The position numbers and the translations under genes are program-made. A stretch of 64,000 nucleotides of DNA, taken from positions 186,001 through 250,000 of the forward strand of contig VIIQ02000002.1 in NCBI GenBank assembly GCA_007449985.2. Reading direction: 5' to 3'. Source of the DNA: Desmodesmus armatus (Eukaryota > Chlorophyta > Chlorophyceae > Sphaeropleales > Scenedesmaceae). Shown here in pieces: positions 1 to 10,827 of this stretch. The notes beneath the pieces were generated by a model. That model did no database searches. It worked only from the letters and a program-made list of their open reading frames with translations, and was not told where the DNA came from. The first letter of the stretch is position 1, and every line of letters begins with the position of its first letter.

Positions 1-1856
1 CTGCAGCAGCCGGGGAGTTTGGGCAGCAGTCTCATGAGGGCCCCGTCAGGCTGGCTGCACAGGAGTGGCAGCAGCGGCAGTGCGAAGCCTGGCAGCAGCT
101 GGCGCAGCTACAGACGGCGTGTGACGCCCTCCTGCAAGGAGCTGATGTACGTCTGTGACGGAGACCGCAACGGTGTGATCCACTACATCGCAACAGGTGA
201 GGCCAGCAGCATGGCATGTCATGCTTCAGCACCTTGCCTTGTTGGTGGGTTGGGTCGTCATCCTTTCATGCAGTGTATATGAGCCCAACACAACAGCTGT
301 CAGCCTTTGTTTGGGTGGGTCACACGAGGGTTTGCCAACTGCCAAAGGTGTTTCTGTGTGGCATGCTGTGCTGTGCCCTGTGCTGTGCTATTTGTGGTGT
401 GATGTGGCCATGTCCCATGGTGTACATAGAGTATGGCGGCAAGCCATGGGTCAACCCTGTCCTGTCAAAGGCCCTGGAGATCAAAGCTAGCAGCCCATCA
501 TCGCGCTTCACCGACCCCAAGGTGAGGGATTCAGGACGGCCACCCTATACGGCTTGCATGTAGCGTGGTGGGTGCTTTCGAACTGCGCACACGCATGCGT
601 GCAGAAACGTGTAGGCAACACTACAACTGGGCGCACACTGCCACTGTTGTCAAGCTAGAACAAGTTGTGCCCAGAATGTGAATGCGTGTGTCTTATGATG
701 TGCTTGAGTATGAGTGTCTGAAGAGATAATGTGGAGTTTGGTTCCGTCCCAGATGTTGACGCGTCATGGCTGTTGCAGGCACTGGTGTCAGGTCAGTTCA
801 TCAACACATCCTTTGCTGGGCCCCGCTACGTGCGCCTGCCACCGGCTGCAGCGGGGGCAGCAGCAGCAGTAGCGGCGCCGCCCAGTAACCCTAGCACCTG
901 GTGGCAGCTAGACCTGGGCCCGCAGCACAGACTGGTGTGCAACTATTATGTCCTGCGGCATGACGGCTCACAGGAAGGCTACGCACGCAGCTGGTCCCTG
1001 CAGGTGTGCATTGATACCACGTCGGGTGATTACTCTTGGTGCGTTGCGCTCTGAGCAGCTGCTCTGCACAGGTCCCTGCCATGCAGTGACCGTGCCTCGC
1101 ATCTGTTGTGTAACGGCACCTGCCCAGCACACTTGTGTGGTGGTACCACTTGAACTGGTACTCGCATGCACAGCCCCACTGGCAGAAGCACAGTGACTAC
1201 GCTGCCCTTCTCGCATGCCACATGCGCTGAGGTGTCAGTGCTCAGGTTCTCCCGCCTGCTGCGCATGCCTTGATGTGACTACAGGGCTCCAACGACCTGC
1301 AGCACTGGCTGGACCTGAGGAGGCACGCAGGTGACACCACCATCCGGCTGCCAGGCATGTATGGCAGCTGGCCAGTTGCTGGGCCTACAGCGTGCATGCC
1401 GTTCAGGGCCTTCAGGTTGCTGCTCACAGGGCCAACACAGGTGGGTGGGCTGTCTGGTTCCAACCATCAGGGGGCTGTCTGGTTCCAACAATCAGGGGGA
1501 TGCCCATGTATGGTTTGTATGTATGGTCTGTTGGGGGTGCGTGATTGGCAGCGCAGCGGCTGGGGTTGGGAATAGGCCAGGTGCTGTGCCGTGCTGTGCA
1601 GGGATCATGAGCAAGCAGGAGTGATTGGTGTGATCATGCATCAGGGGGTTTGGAAAGGACCGCAGTGGCAAGCCCTGCCCAACCACCTGACCCCCTGGTG
1701 TTGTTTCCTTGGTGCGTGTTCCTGCCGACACAGAGCCAGACCAACCCTTGGGCGTTTTGTCTCAGCTACTGGGAGCTGTACGGCTACTTTTACAAGCTCA
1801 GGAATGTTGGCAGCAGCCCAGGCAGCGGCACCGCCAACACCGCACCAGCACAGTGA
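1..1856 (+). CDS. BTB/POZ-type protein, C-terminal F5/8 type C-like domain (5' partial)
   Basis: Only the 3' end of the gene is present. Exons: ..1-196, 430-521, 779-1003, 1285-1440, 1734-1856, with consistent phases and a TGA stop at 1854-1856. The joined protein reads YVCDGDRNGVIHYIAT, then GGKPWVNPVLSKALEIKASS and SRFTDPK, then WWQLDLGPQHRLVCNYYVLR, GSNDLQHWLDLR and WELYGYFYK. This order matches the discoidin-like (F5/8 type C) domain at the C terminus of plant BTB/POZ proteins such as Arabidopsis At2g30600, and of HECTD1-like proteins. The family is thought to bind partners or act as an E3 adaptor; the substrate is unknown. The BTB part would lie upstream of the window and is not seen, so the family call rests on the C-terminal domain. 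The frame of the first about 130 bases is uncertain: a different frame there reads as a Gln-rich helical segment. Confidence is high for the domain and moderate for the family. Confidence 0.8.
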
Positions 1857-3268
1857 TCTGTGCATGCCGTGATCTATGCGTGCAGTGCCCATGCGATTGG
1901 CTAACTGCACACATCAGGGAGCACAAGAGTTTTCAGCTACACATGCTGCACAACCTCTCTTGCGTTATGTCTCGGGGGTGGCCCAATCGGTCGTACAGTC
2001 CGCTTCCCAATCAGGCCATACACCTGTGGTGGCAGTGTATCAGTCTCTGTACACAGTGTTGTTGATGCTGCTTTTGCCTGTGTTGGCTCAGCCCAGTTTT
2101 CTGGGCTTTGTGCGTGCAATTGCATACCGTTGGGGCCCGTGAGGGTCAGTAGTTTTCGTAGGCAGGAGGTTGGCATACATATTGCTGCAGCACCGCTTGC
2201 CCTAGCCAGTCATACCCTTCACTCATCAGCGCTGTGGCATCACTCCACAGGGACAGATGTCAAGTGTCGATCGTTTTTGGATGCTGATCTTCCTTACTTG
2301 TTTGCTGTCTCTGTGGCGGCCTGTCCCTGCTTCAGCGGGCTGGTCTGATGCCAGATGGCAGGGTGCATCACAAGTGATCCCTGCAAATGCTGGGTGAGGA
2401 CAAGAGTGTTTTTACAGTCGCAACCATGGGTTTTGCCCTGCTTGTGAGCAGTGGGTCGAGAATTTTGGCTTGCAGCAGCCTGCCGTGATGCCAAGCCTGC
2501 AGTTTGTTCACACCTGTAGGTGACTGCTGGGATGTCATGAAGTTGTAGCGGTGGCCACGCTGTGTGTGCTGTGCGGTGACTCCGTACTCTGTCAGGTACC
2601 TGTGACCGACATGTGGGCTGGCAGTCTCAGGCTGCTGCACACGTGTGTGCACTCTGTGAAAAAGCCACACAACCTGTTGGCCACCACACCTATCATATTA
2701 TGGCCATTGAGAGACGCTTTGATGCAGGGCAGGGCAGCAGGCAGCAGGCGCCCGTCTCACTCCACTCACCTCAGAAAGTCTCTGAGATATGGCTGAAAAG
2801 GTACCACCGGTCAAAGCAGCGCTGCCCTGGTGAGGTGTCGTGGCCTTTGGCAGCTTGTTGTGCACTTGGCAGCAAGTCACTTGAAGTGGCAGGGCATCAA
2901 CGCAGCAGGCCATGCATGGACGTTTGTCTCCCAATTTCTGGAACTCTGATGGGGGATGGTGGTCCATCTGCACGACGTGGTCCATCTGCACATGTAGTGG
3001 CAGGCTGCCGCTGGCAGCAATGTGGGACAGCCTGGCAGTCAAACATGAGGGTTCTGTGCAGGCCCTTGTCCAGGTTACGCAACAAGAATGGCCTAAAAGT
3101 GTTGAGGTGATGAGAGAGTCTTCAAATTTAGTCCCTAGTGCATCGTTCGTCTCCAACTGCTCCACTTTCCGGCCAACCGACACCGGGGAGAAGGGCGTGC
3201 GCCCCCCATGTTGTCCGGGCTCCTGGAAATAGTTGAAAACTGACCACAGCGCGTGGAGCTCGCCACAT
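1857..3268. other. Spacer between the BTB-like and mTERF genes
   Basis: About 1.4 kb holding the 3' UTR of the upstream gene and the promoter/5' UTR of the mTERF gene. Several open frames of 80-165 codons occur on both strands, but none has recognisable protein content or exon-like junctions. An extra 5' exon of the mTERF gene (for a transit peptide) could lie here; a usable AG sits at 3247-3248, before the start codon. Confidence 0.5.
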
Positions 3269-6200
3269 ATGGCAGGTGAGGAGTCCGCTTCTTGTCTTGA
3301 TCAGGCCAGATGCATGCAAGATACCGCTCCTATGCAATGGTGTTGTCGTGCACGTTATCGTGTGGCCGCGGTCAGGCCGTCCCCGGCCGTCTGTGATCCA
3401 CCCAGCCAAGAGTGGATGGTGATCTGGTGGTTTTCTCTTTGCAGCCGCGCACCTTCAAGACAAGGGGCTGGATGACGCCGATGCCAGCCGCTTGGCATCG
3501 GCGTTGGGCAAGATGGGTATCAACGACACCGCGGCAGTGGACGTGAGTGGTTGGCGGTTGGAACTGGCCAGGGTGCCAGCAACCCACCAGCAGTAGCTGT
3601 GTCCTGCAGCAGGCGCGCTTGTTTGCAGTGCACAAGAGTTGTTGGCTTCTGTGAGTTGCACAGATTGATTCATAGGGACAACTGTCCCACCGGCAGCCGC
3701 AAGGTGTCTGTCGGTTGCTAACCCAGCTGATGCCCGCTGCTTCACCACTGCTGGCCTGCACGCAGGCGCACCTGGTCCAGTACACGGGTCTGAACACGCC
3801 CCTTTCTGAGGAGGACTGGTGCAGCTGCCTCAGCCGCTGCCCTGAGCTGCTCAGTGTTTCGCGAGGACTGCTGGCCGAGCGCCTGACAAGCCTGAAGGGC
3901 CTCATGTCAGTTGATGACGAGCAGCTGGTCGCAGCAGTCACCAAGGCACCCAGCTTGCTGCAGCATGCTCCTGCAGACATTGCTGACAAGGTGCGCAGCA
4001 GCTGCTGTTCCCTCCTGTGGTGGCGGCACCAGTCAGCAGTGCTGGTGTGCAAGATTATCCTCCTGAAGTTGTCATGTGCTGTTTGCTGAGCCATAAAACA
4101 TCGACTAGTCACGCGGCACGCACACCTTTTGCGCATGTCATGGCGTTATGTCCTGCTGTGCGGGGGTGTTTGTGTGCTGCAGGTGGTTGCCCTGCAGGGT
4201 GTGATGGGTCTGCCTGAGGAGCTGGCCAGCGCACAGCTCATCATTGAGAGGTGTGTCGCACAGTAGCTAGTACAAAGCAGTTGAGCAAAGCAGCAGAGCG
4301 CAAGCTCCCGGCTTACGCACCTTGCCAGGATCACGTTCGTCAGCACTGCTGTAGCATGCGTTCTGTATCTTGCAGACGGAACCCACTTGCGCGGGTTGTG
4401 CTGTGCATCACAACGACCCAAGCAGCTGTTCTGCTGTGCCGTACAAGTACCTGCAGTGCCATCTGTGACATCCCTGATCATGGGTTAGGTTCAAAATGAA
4501 TCCTGTTTGTGTCATTGTGCAGGTTCTCCCGCTACCCTGCCATCCTGGCCCGCACTGTCGAGGCACTGGAGGCTCAACTGTCAGGGCTGGCAGACCTCCT
4601 GGGCTGTGACCTGCAACGCGCATGTGAGCACCCAGCACAGCTTCAGGATACCTCTGTGTGCATTATTGCCAGCAGCGGCAGCGGACCTTCTGCATGCAGT
4701 GCCCAGCAGCTTCCTCACTGCATCCCCTGTGCATGTATGGTCAGGACACACCTGTAGTAAACCCTAGCGCAGGAATCCTGCAACGGGTTCATCCTCAACC
4801 CCAACCTGTCTCTGTGCGTTGGATGTGTCTGTGCAGCTCGCCTGGCATTCAAGGTGCCAGCACTGGCCGCCGCCAGCAATGAGGAGCTGCAAGAACACAT
4901 GAACACCCTGGAACAGGTGCGGCTGACTCCCTACGACTTGCGAATTGGTAGCTGCTGCTGGCAGTCCTGGCACTGCGCACCCATGTCAAATCCCCTCGTC
5001 ACCGTCTGCACCTCATCCTTTGCCAGCAAGGCGCATCCTTCCTTTTTATCGTTGACTGGCGCACGCACTATGGTGACGCAACGCCCATATCCCGCTGTAT
5101 CCTGCACGCTGGCGCTCAGTGTTGTTTTTATTGTGTGCCGCCACTGTGTGATATTCCTCACCGTGCGCTCCCAGCTGCTGGAGCTGGAGCGTGAGGTGGT
5201 TCAGGGTCTGGTGCTGCGCCAGCCCTCCCTGCTGGCCCGTGCTAGTGAGGGGCTGCAGGGCAAGGTGACGGCCTACGCTGACATCTTTGGGGAGGACGTG
5301 GGCCAGGTGAGCTGGCAGGACGGCAAGGCATAAGTATCGTGCAAGTGCTTTAGGTGCACAGTGTGTAGGTGTTTGACTGGGCAAAATTGGTGGAGGGTTC
5401 CCAAAGCCATGTGCTATGATTGGAGGACGGCAGAGACGGTGCTGCGCGCTCTTTTTAGTTGCGAGGCATGCATAGTCTTTGGTGTAACAAAAATATACTC
5501 GCGCGCACCGGCTTGCATGCACCTGTACCCAGCACCTGACTATGAATGAGGTATGTGTTGTGTGACCTTTTGCACTGTGTCATGGTGCCATGCAGGCATT
5601 GGCCACTGCTCCCCAGCTCCTGACCATGAAGACTGACGCAGTCAAGAGCAGGTATGACTGTGATGCTAAAACAACAACCAAATTTGTTGCCTTGCGCTGC
5701 ATTCTGGCTGTCAGCAGTGTGGCTTGTTTGTGAGGGGCTGAAAGGACTACCTCCAGGTTATGAGCAGTACGTTCGTCTCTTTTTGTCCTTTTTCTTGCGT
5801 CCAGGTGCTCTGCGCAGTAAGCTGAGTCCTGATGTTGCTGTTGCTGCTGTGTGTTTGCAGGTACAATCTGCTGTGTGAGCTTGCTGCCTTTCAGCCTGGC
5901 TGGAGTGAGCAGCTTGACAACGCAACATCAGAAACACTGGCGGTGTGGCTCTGCAGCAGGTGGGTGGGTTGGTTGTCTGACCAGCAAGGATTCCGAATGC
6001 ACAGGTCCACTCTGCTTATGCACTGGCATGCTGACCCCTCGGTTTGCACCTGGCTGTCATTGCTGCTGTCAGTGAGTGAATGAGTGTGTCAGTGCCCGGC
6101 CAAGCTCAAGTGCGCACGCAATACATGGTCGTCTACTGTCACTTGCCTGACATTTCGCTGTTTCTCCGTGCTGCCCACCCGTGCAGTGAGAAGAAGCTGC

Positions 6201-7533
6201 GCCGCCTTGAGATCGCCAACACCAACCCCAAGCTGGCCCGCCTGCAGTTGTACCGCCTGCTGAGCCACAGCGAGAGCCGCTGGGTGACAGAGATGAACTC
6301 TGCAGGCCTCAACCCCGATGGGCAGCCAAAAGCGGGTGCGTCCACGACTGGGGTGTGTGTTGACATAGGGACTGCAATGAGCTGTTTCACCTCACCAGCA
6401 CACGTAATGTGTGTGCTGCAGCCACGCCTGGCTCTGTCCATTGTTGTAGGCTGTGGTAGAACCGCAGCTTGGGTCGTGTAGGGTCCAAAACATGCGCAGG
6501 TCAGCCTTCAAGAGTACCCACTGGTTATCAGTGGTACTTGCCTTGAAGGCAAGCTTGTAACTAGTTATGCGGGTGTCACTGTCGCTGAATTATCTGTCAA
6601 ATTTCGCGGCTGTCTTTTTTTGCGAGTCTGGAGGTGCTCCTTGCAGACATAATGGTCTCAGCTGTCTCCACAGTCCCTGCTGCTGACAAGCGGCCTGCCT
6701 GCATGTGTGTTGCGTGTCCAGGTGGCTCAGTTGCTGGCGGCTCAGCTGCTGGTGGGGATGACGCAGCACCCAGCAAGCCCAAGCGGCCTCGTGGTGGCCG
6801 CAGGGAGCGCGAGAAGAGGGAGAGGGCCGCTGCGCGCGCAGCGGCAGCTGGCGGTGGCGGGCCTCCACCCCCGCCTCCACCACCAGCAGCTGGCAACAGC
6901 GGCAGCAGCCACGCCCACCAGCAGCCCGATGGGGAGGGCGGTGCAGCAGCAGCAGGCAAGCCAAAGAGGCCTCGTGGTGGCAGGAGGGAGCGCGAGCGGC
7001 GGGAACGCATCGCCCGCAGGCAGGCAGAGGCTGCAGGAGCAGAGGGCGGCGCAGGGAATGAGGAGGGGTCGGGGTTTGACCATGCCGCGGGAAGCGGCAG
7101 CGGTGGTACGGGTGGGTCAGACGCAGACGGCACACAGCATGTGTCGGGAAACGGGCAGGGCGGGGGATCAGCGAGCGCCGCTGATCGCCCCCGCCGTACT
7201 CGGGGTGGGAGGCGCGAAAGGGAGAAGCGGGAGCGGAGGGAGGCACGTGCAGCAGCAGCAGCAGCCAACGGGGGTGAGGCGGCAGGGGTGGAGGGTTCAG
7301 CTGATGGACAGGATGTGCAGGACTTTGGGGAGGGGTTTGGGCCCCAGGCAGTCACAGACAACGGGGCCCTGAGTGACGGCGACAGTGGGGAGGGCGACGG
7401 TGAGGGTGGCGCACGCCCCAAGCGCGCCACCCGAGGCGGCAGGCGGGAGCGGGAGAAGCGGGAGCGACTGGCGGCCCGACTGGCGGCTGCTACTGCCACT
7501 GCTGCAGCTACTGCAGCCCTGGACGCTTTCTGA
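3269..7533 (+). CDS. mTERF-family organelle gene-expression protein with a basic repeat tail
   Basis: Eleven exons: 3269-3275, 3445-3542, 3766-3990, 4183-4250, 4523-4623, 4837-4916, 5175-5306, 5596-5651, 5861-5959, 6187-6335, 6722-7533. They join to exactly 609 codons (608 residues plus stop). Residues 1 to about 338 are a run of roughly 30-residue helical repeats typical of mitochondrial transcription termination factors, for example LSRCPELLS, VTKAPSLLQ, FSRYPAILAR, LRQPSLLARA and LATAPQLLTMK. mTERF proteins bind nucleic acid in mitochondria or plastids and affect transcription, splicing or ribosome assembly. The last exon adds about 270 residues of low-complexity Gly/Ala/Asp/Pro sequence with four copies of a GGRREREKRER-like motif. 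The first coding exon is only 7 bases (ATGGCAG); an in-frame TAG at 3230-3232 blocks simple extension. No clear transit peptide is seen, so an upstream exon is possible. Confidence 0.82.
6514..6553. repeat. Two adjacent small hairpins in mTERF intron 10
   Basis: 6514-6537 is an imperfect inverted repeat (GTACCCACTG / CAGTGGTAC arms, GTTAT loop). It runs into 6537-6553, where CTTGCCTT and AAGGCAAG pair around one G. Both lie in the intron before the tail exon. No function is claimed. Confidence 0.5.
6775..7485 (+). repeat. Four copies of a basic GGRREREKRER motif in the mTERF tail
   Basis: Within the last exon, the motif (K/R)xxRGGRREREKRERxxAR recurs near 6775-6840, 6955-7020, 7183-7250 and 7411-7480. 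It is separated by acidic or Gly/Ala-rich linkers of unequal length. The core GGRRERE is identical in all four copies. The DNA of the copies has diverged at third positions, so the protein motif seems to be conserved rather than freshly duplicated. Confidence 0.85.
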
Positions 7534-8888
7534 GTCTGCAGGGCTGTGCTGTGCCAAGTGCATGTGTGCAGCGGGTGGCTACAGGGTGCACGTGGATCGC
7601 AATTGTGTGTGGCTGGGAGCCGTGGTGGTGGAGGGACCCATGGTTTGCGCTGGTTGGTTGGTATGCAAAGCTGTGCAGAGTGTGTTGCAGTTTGTTGTGA
7701 GGGTGTGGGGCTGTTAGGTGTGATGACCGCGGTTGCAGGACCGCATGCTGTACTGCATGTCTGCTGCTGTGGTTATCATCATGAACAGCGCTTTGTGGCA
7801 TGACAGGCTGTTGTCCAATTGCTGCAATTTATCAAGGGGGTTTCCCCTTTCTGCCTCTTGGGTGTGCGTGGGGTGGGGGTGGGTGTGTTCATGTTGCAAG
7901 CCGGTATGAAATTTGGACTTTCTTTACTAGTCGGAAGGGCCCTTTCACACCTTTAAGGGTGTGTATGGGCCAATGGTATCCGTCCATGAAGGGTTTTGCT
8001 GGTCGTGTCACTGCGGAACTTGGCGAGTAGGATGCAGGGCGTGCTGTGGTGTCATGGCTCTGTAGAGGAGCACAAAACTTGTCAGCATTGGCTGCGGCTT
8101 GGCTGCAGCTCCTGCTGTTGATGTCACAACCCAAGGCAGGTATTGTGTACATGTATGTACATTTTGCACGCTTGTAACACTGAGAGATGGGGACCTTTGA
8201 AAGATACTCTCTGAAGGAGAGTCGCCACTCTCATGAGAGTTGGGGCAAAGGAGAGCCTGGCTGGGCAGGCACCTCGCTGGATGCATGTCAGCACGGAAAT
8301 TAGACCCGTTGTGAACCGATAGCGCTCTCTTTCCCACAATCATACTGGATACCTCATGTCCCTGCCTCAACAGCCTGCAGGGCATCAGGTGTCACCAGCC
8401 AGTCTACAGCAGCTGCGTGTACGTACAGCTGTATAGCCTACAGCTCTTCACGTAGCTCCGGTTATTCTGGTAAGCCATGCCTTGCTGTGGCAGACGCCGT
8501 CCGGAATTGAAACCTCACAAGCTGTACTTGCGAACCAAGATCAAAACTTGTTTTGTACAGCGTGTGCTGTGCAAGGCTCTTGATCACAATATCTTGCGCT
8601 ACTAACAAAAGAGATTAGGTAATGTTGCAGCTAGCAATAAGAGATATCGGTGTTCGTGACGTCAAACGTTGGTGCCACCGGCGTTATTGTGTAGGGATTT
8701 GGAGTTAGCGCACAGGTGTGCTGATGTTGCTGTGCCTCATCCTGTGTGTTCCTTTACACATTGCAGGCCCTTGAGCCCCTGTGTCGCATATTCTGGGTCT
8801 TTTCGTCGATCTCCTTGGTTTGGCACAGACGGCAGATAGACAGGGTCTGAGGCCCCATAGACTGGGCAAACAACCTGTATCCGACATC
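7534..8888. other. Spacer with mTERF 3' UTR and VTE2-like promoter/5' UTR
   Basis: No convincing gene. A TGTAA motif at 8173-8177 is a candidate green-algal polyadenylation signal for the mTERF gene. A perfect 14-base palindrome (ACTCTCATGAGAGT) lies near 8228-8241. An AG preceded by TTGC at about 8763-8766 may be the acceptor of a 5' UTR intron of the next gene. Confidence 0.45.
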
Positions 8889-10827
8889 ATGCAGTACTGT
8901 GCGCAGCACTGCGGGCTTCAGCACGCTCAAGGCTCGATTCGCTTGCGGCACAGATCACCTGTGCCAAATGCATTGTTGGCCCAGCAACACCTTCAACAAC
9001 CCACCCGCGCCAGCAGCAGCCATATCCAGCAGCAGAACACTGGCAGTGTCCTTACACAGCATCTACCAGTGCTCCAAGGCAACCGCACCACCAGCAAGCA
9101 CGTCTGTGCCGCGGCAGCTGGGGACAGCAGTACGCCTGTCGGGACAACCCTGTCAGCAAACTTGGAGCAGCTAGCAGCCACGTGTGATGTCTTCTACCGT
9201 TTCACGCGGCCGCACACCATGCTAGGCACCTTTGTCAGCATCGTGTCAGTGTCTATTATGGCCATGCAGAGCTTTACTTGGACCTCTGCAGCAGTTGCAG
9301 GCCTGCTGCAGGCTTTGGTGCCCGCGCTGCTGATGAATATAGCTATCGTTGGCATCAACCAGCTGTATGATGTGGAGATAGACAAGGTCAACAAGCCCTA
9401 CCTGCCCCTGGCCTCAGGGGAGCTGTCAATGCAGCAAGGTGGGTCATGCGGCAAGTTCCGCACGCTGGGCTTGTATCATGTGCCCTTGGCGCTTGCATGC
9501 CAGGAGGCAGCGCGTGAGCCTTGGTTTAGTTTTCAAAGCTGGCAAGTCTGAGCACACCGTGAACGGACAACCTGCTGCGTGATAGACCACAGCCATTGCT
9601 TGGAACTGTTCTTGTGGCTGGCTCAATCGCCCACGTTGACATGTGATCCTCTAGCTTGCCGCCTTGTAACCTAGTTGTCTGGTAAGCCAGCACGCTGTTG
9701 CCGCGCTGTGGACACAGCTTTATCACACACGCTGCACCTGGTTCCATGGCCTGACCTGCGCCGTCCATGCTTTGCTGGCTTGCTGCTGCACATCAGCAGG
9801 TGTGACCATTGTATCAGGCTGTGCTGTGCTGTCTCTGGCCCTGGGTGTGATGAGCGGCTCACCAGCCCTGCTGGCAACATTGGCGGGCAGCCTATTGCTG
9901 GGGGTGCTCTACTCGATAGGTGAGTTGACAGGGCTGGGTGGCGGCGTCGTGCTGGCTTGAGTAACAGCAAGCAGCCATCCTAGTGGGCGCATTGACAGGA
10001 TGAGTCGGCTGGGTGCGGGTATATGTCTGCTCTGGGCAGTTACCAGCAGCTGAAAGTGCCATGCACCCGACAGCAGCTTGCCTCCACTCCCCCTGATGTG
10101 CTGACTTGCGGCTGCAGTTGCTTGCGCAGTGGTGTTGCGTCACTGTCTGGATTCACCGTCTTAAAAATGCACCCATGGTTTTCGGTATTGTGCAGTTCTT
10201 GGCCAATGTGGCTTGCATTGGGCTGCTGCCTTTTGCGCAAATTCCTCCATCGCCCCTCTGCCTGACCTCTCTGTCCGCGTCTGCCCACCCACCTTCCCAC
10301 CCCCACCACCAGAGCTTCCCTTCATGAGGTGGAAGCGTTCCCCCTGGCTGGCCGCCCTCTGCATCCTGGCAGTGCGTGCAGTCATGGTGCAGCTCGGCTT
10401 CTTCCTGCACATGCAGCACAGCCTCGGCATCTCCGGATTCGTGCTGACCAGGCCCCTTGCCTTCACGATGGGCTTCATGCTGCTCTACTCTGTGGTTATC
10501 GCCCTTTTCAAGGACCTCCCTGACATCAAGGGTGATACACAGGCAGGCGTGCGCACCTTCAGCGTGCGGCACGGGGCTAAGGCGATCTACTGGACGTGTA
10601 TCGGGCTCCTGATGGCTGCGTATGCGAGCGGGGTGGCGTTTGCAGCTACGAGTCCAGAGCCGTGGGCGAGGTTGCCGGTTGCGCTGGGGCATATGGCTCT
10701 TGCGGGGCTGCTGTACAGCAAATCAGCGAAAGTCAACCCGGACAGAAAGCAGGATCTGGCCAGCCACTACATGTTTGTGTGGAAGCTGTTCTATGCAGAG
10801 TATTTGATCATTCCGTTCCTGCGGTGA
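8889..10827 (+). CDS. VTE2: Homogentisate phytyltransferase (tocopherol biosynthesis)
   Basis: Three exons, 8889-9438, 9800-9919 and 10313-10827, give 394 residues. The enzyme is a UbiA-superfamily membrane prenyltransferase that joins phytyl diphosphate to homogentisate, the committing step of tocopherol synthesis in plastids. About the first 90 residues are Ser/Gln/Ala-rich with few acids, as expected for a transit peptide. FYRFTRPHTMLGT is followed by the first Asp-rich motif NQLYDVEIDKVNKPYLPLAS (around residues 157-176), and the second motif KDLPDIKGD is at 290-298; both bind the prenyl diphosphate through Mg. ASGE after the first motif and VQLGFFLHMQ favour HPT over the solanesyl (plastoquinone) enzyme, which has AAGD. 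The protein ends WKLFYAEYLIIPFLR, the usual family end. The frame is open upstream to a GTG at 8781, but 8889 is the first in-frame ATG. Confidence 0.88.

Noticed and set aside
6590..7499. 300-codon minus-strand frame opposite the mTERF tail
   Set aside because: It is the shadow of the GC-rich repeat tail; the plus-strand exon joins in phase to the mTERF domain.
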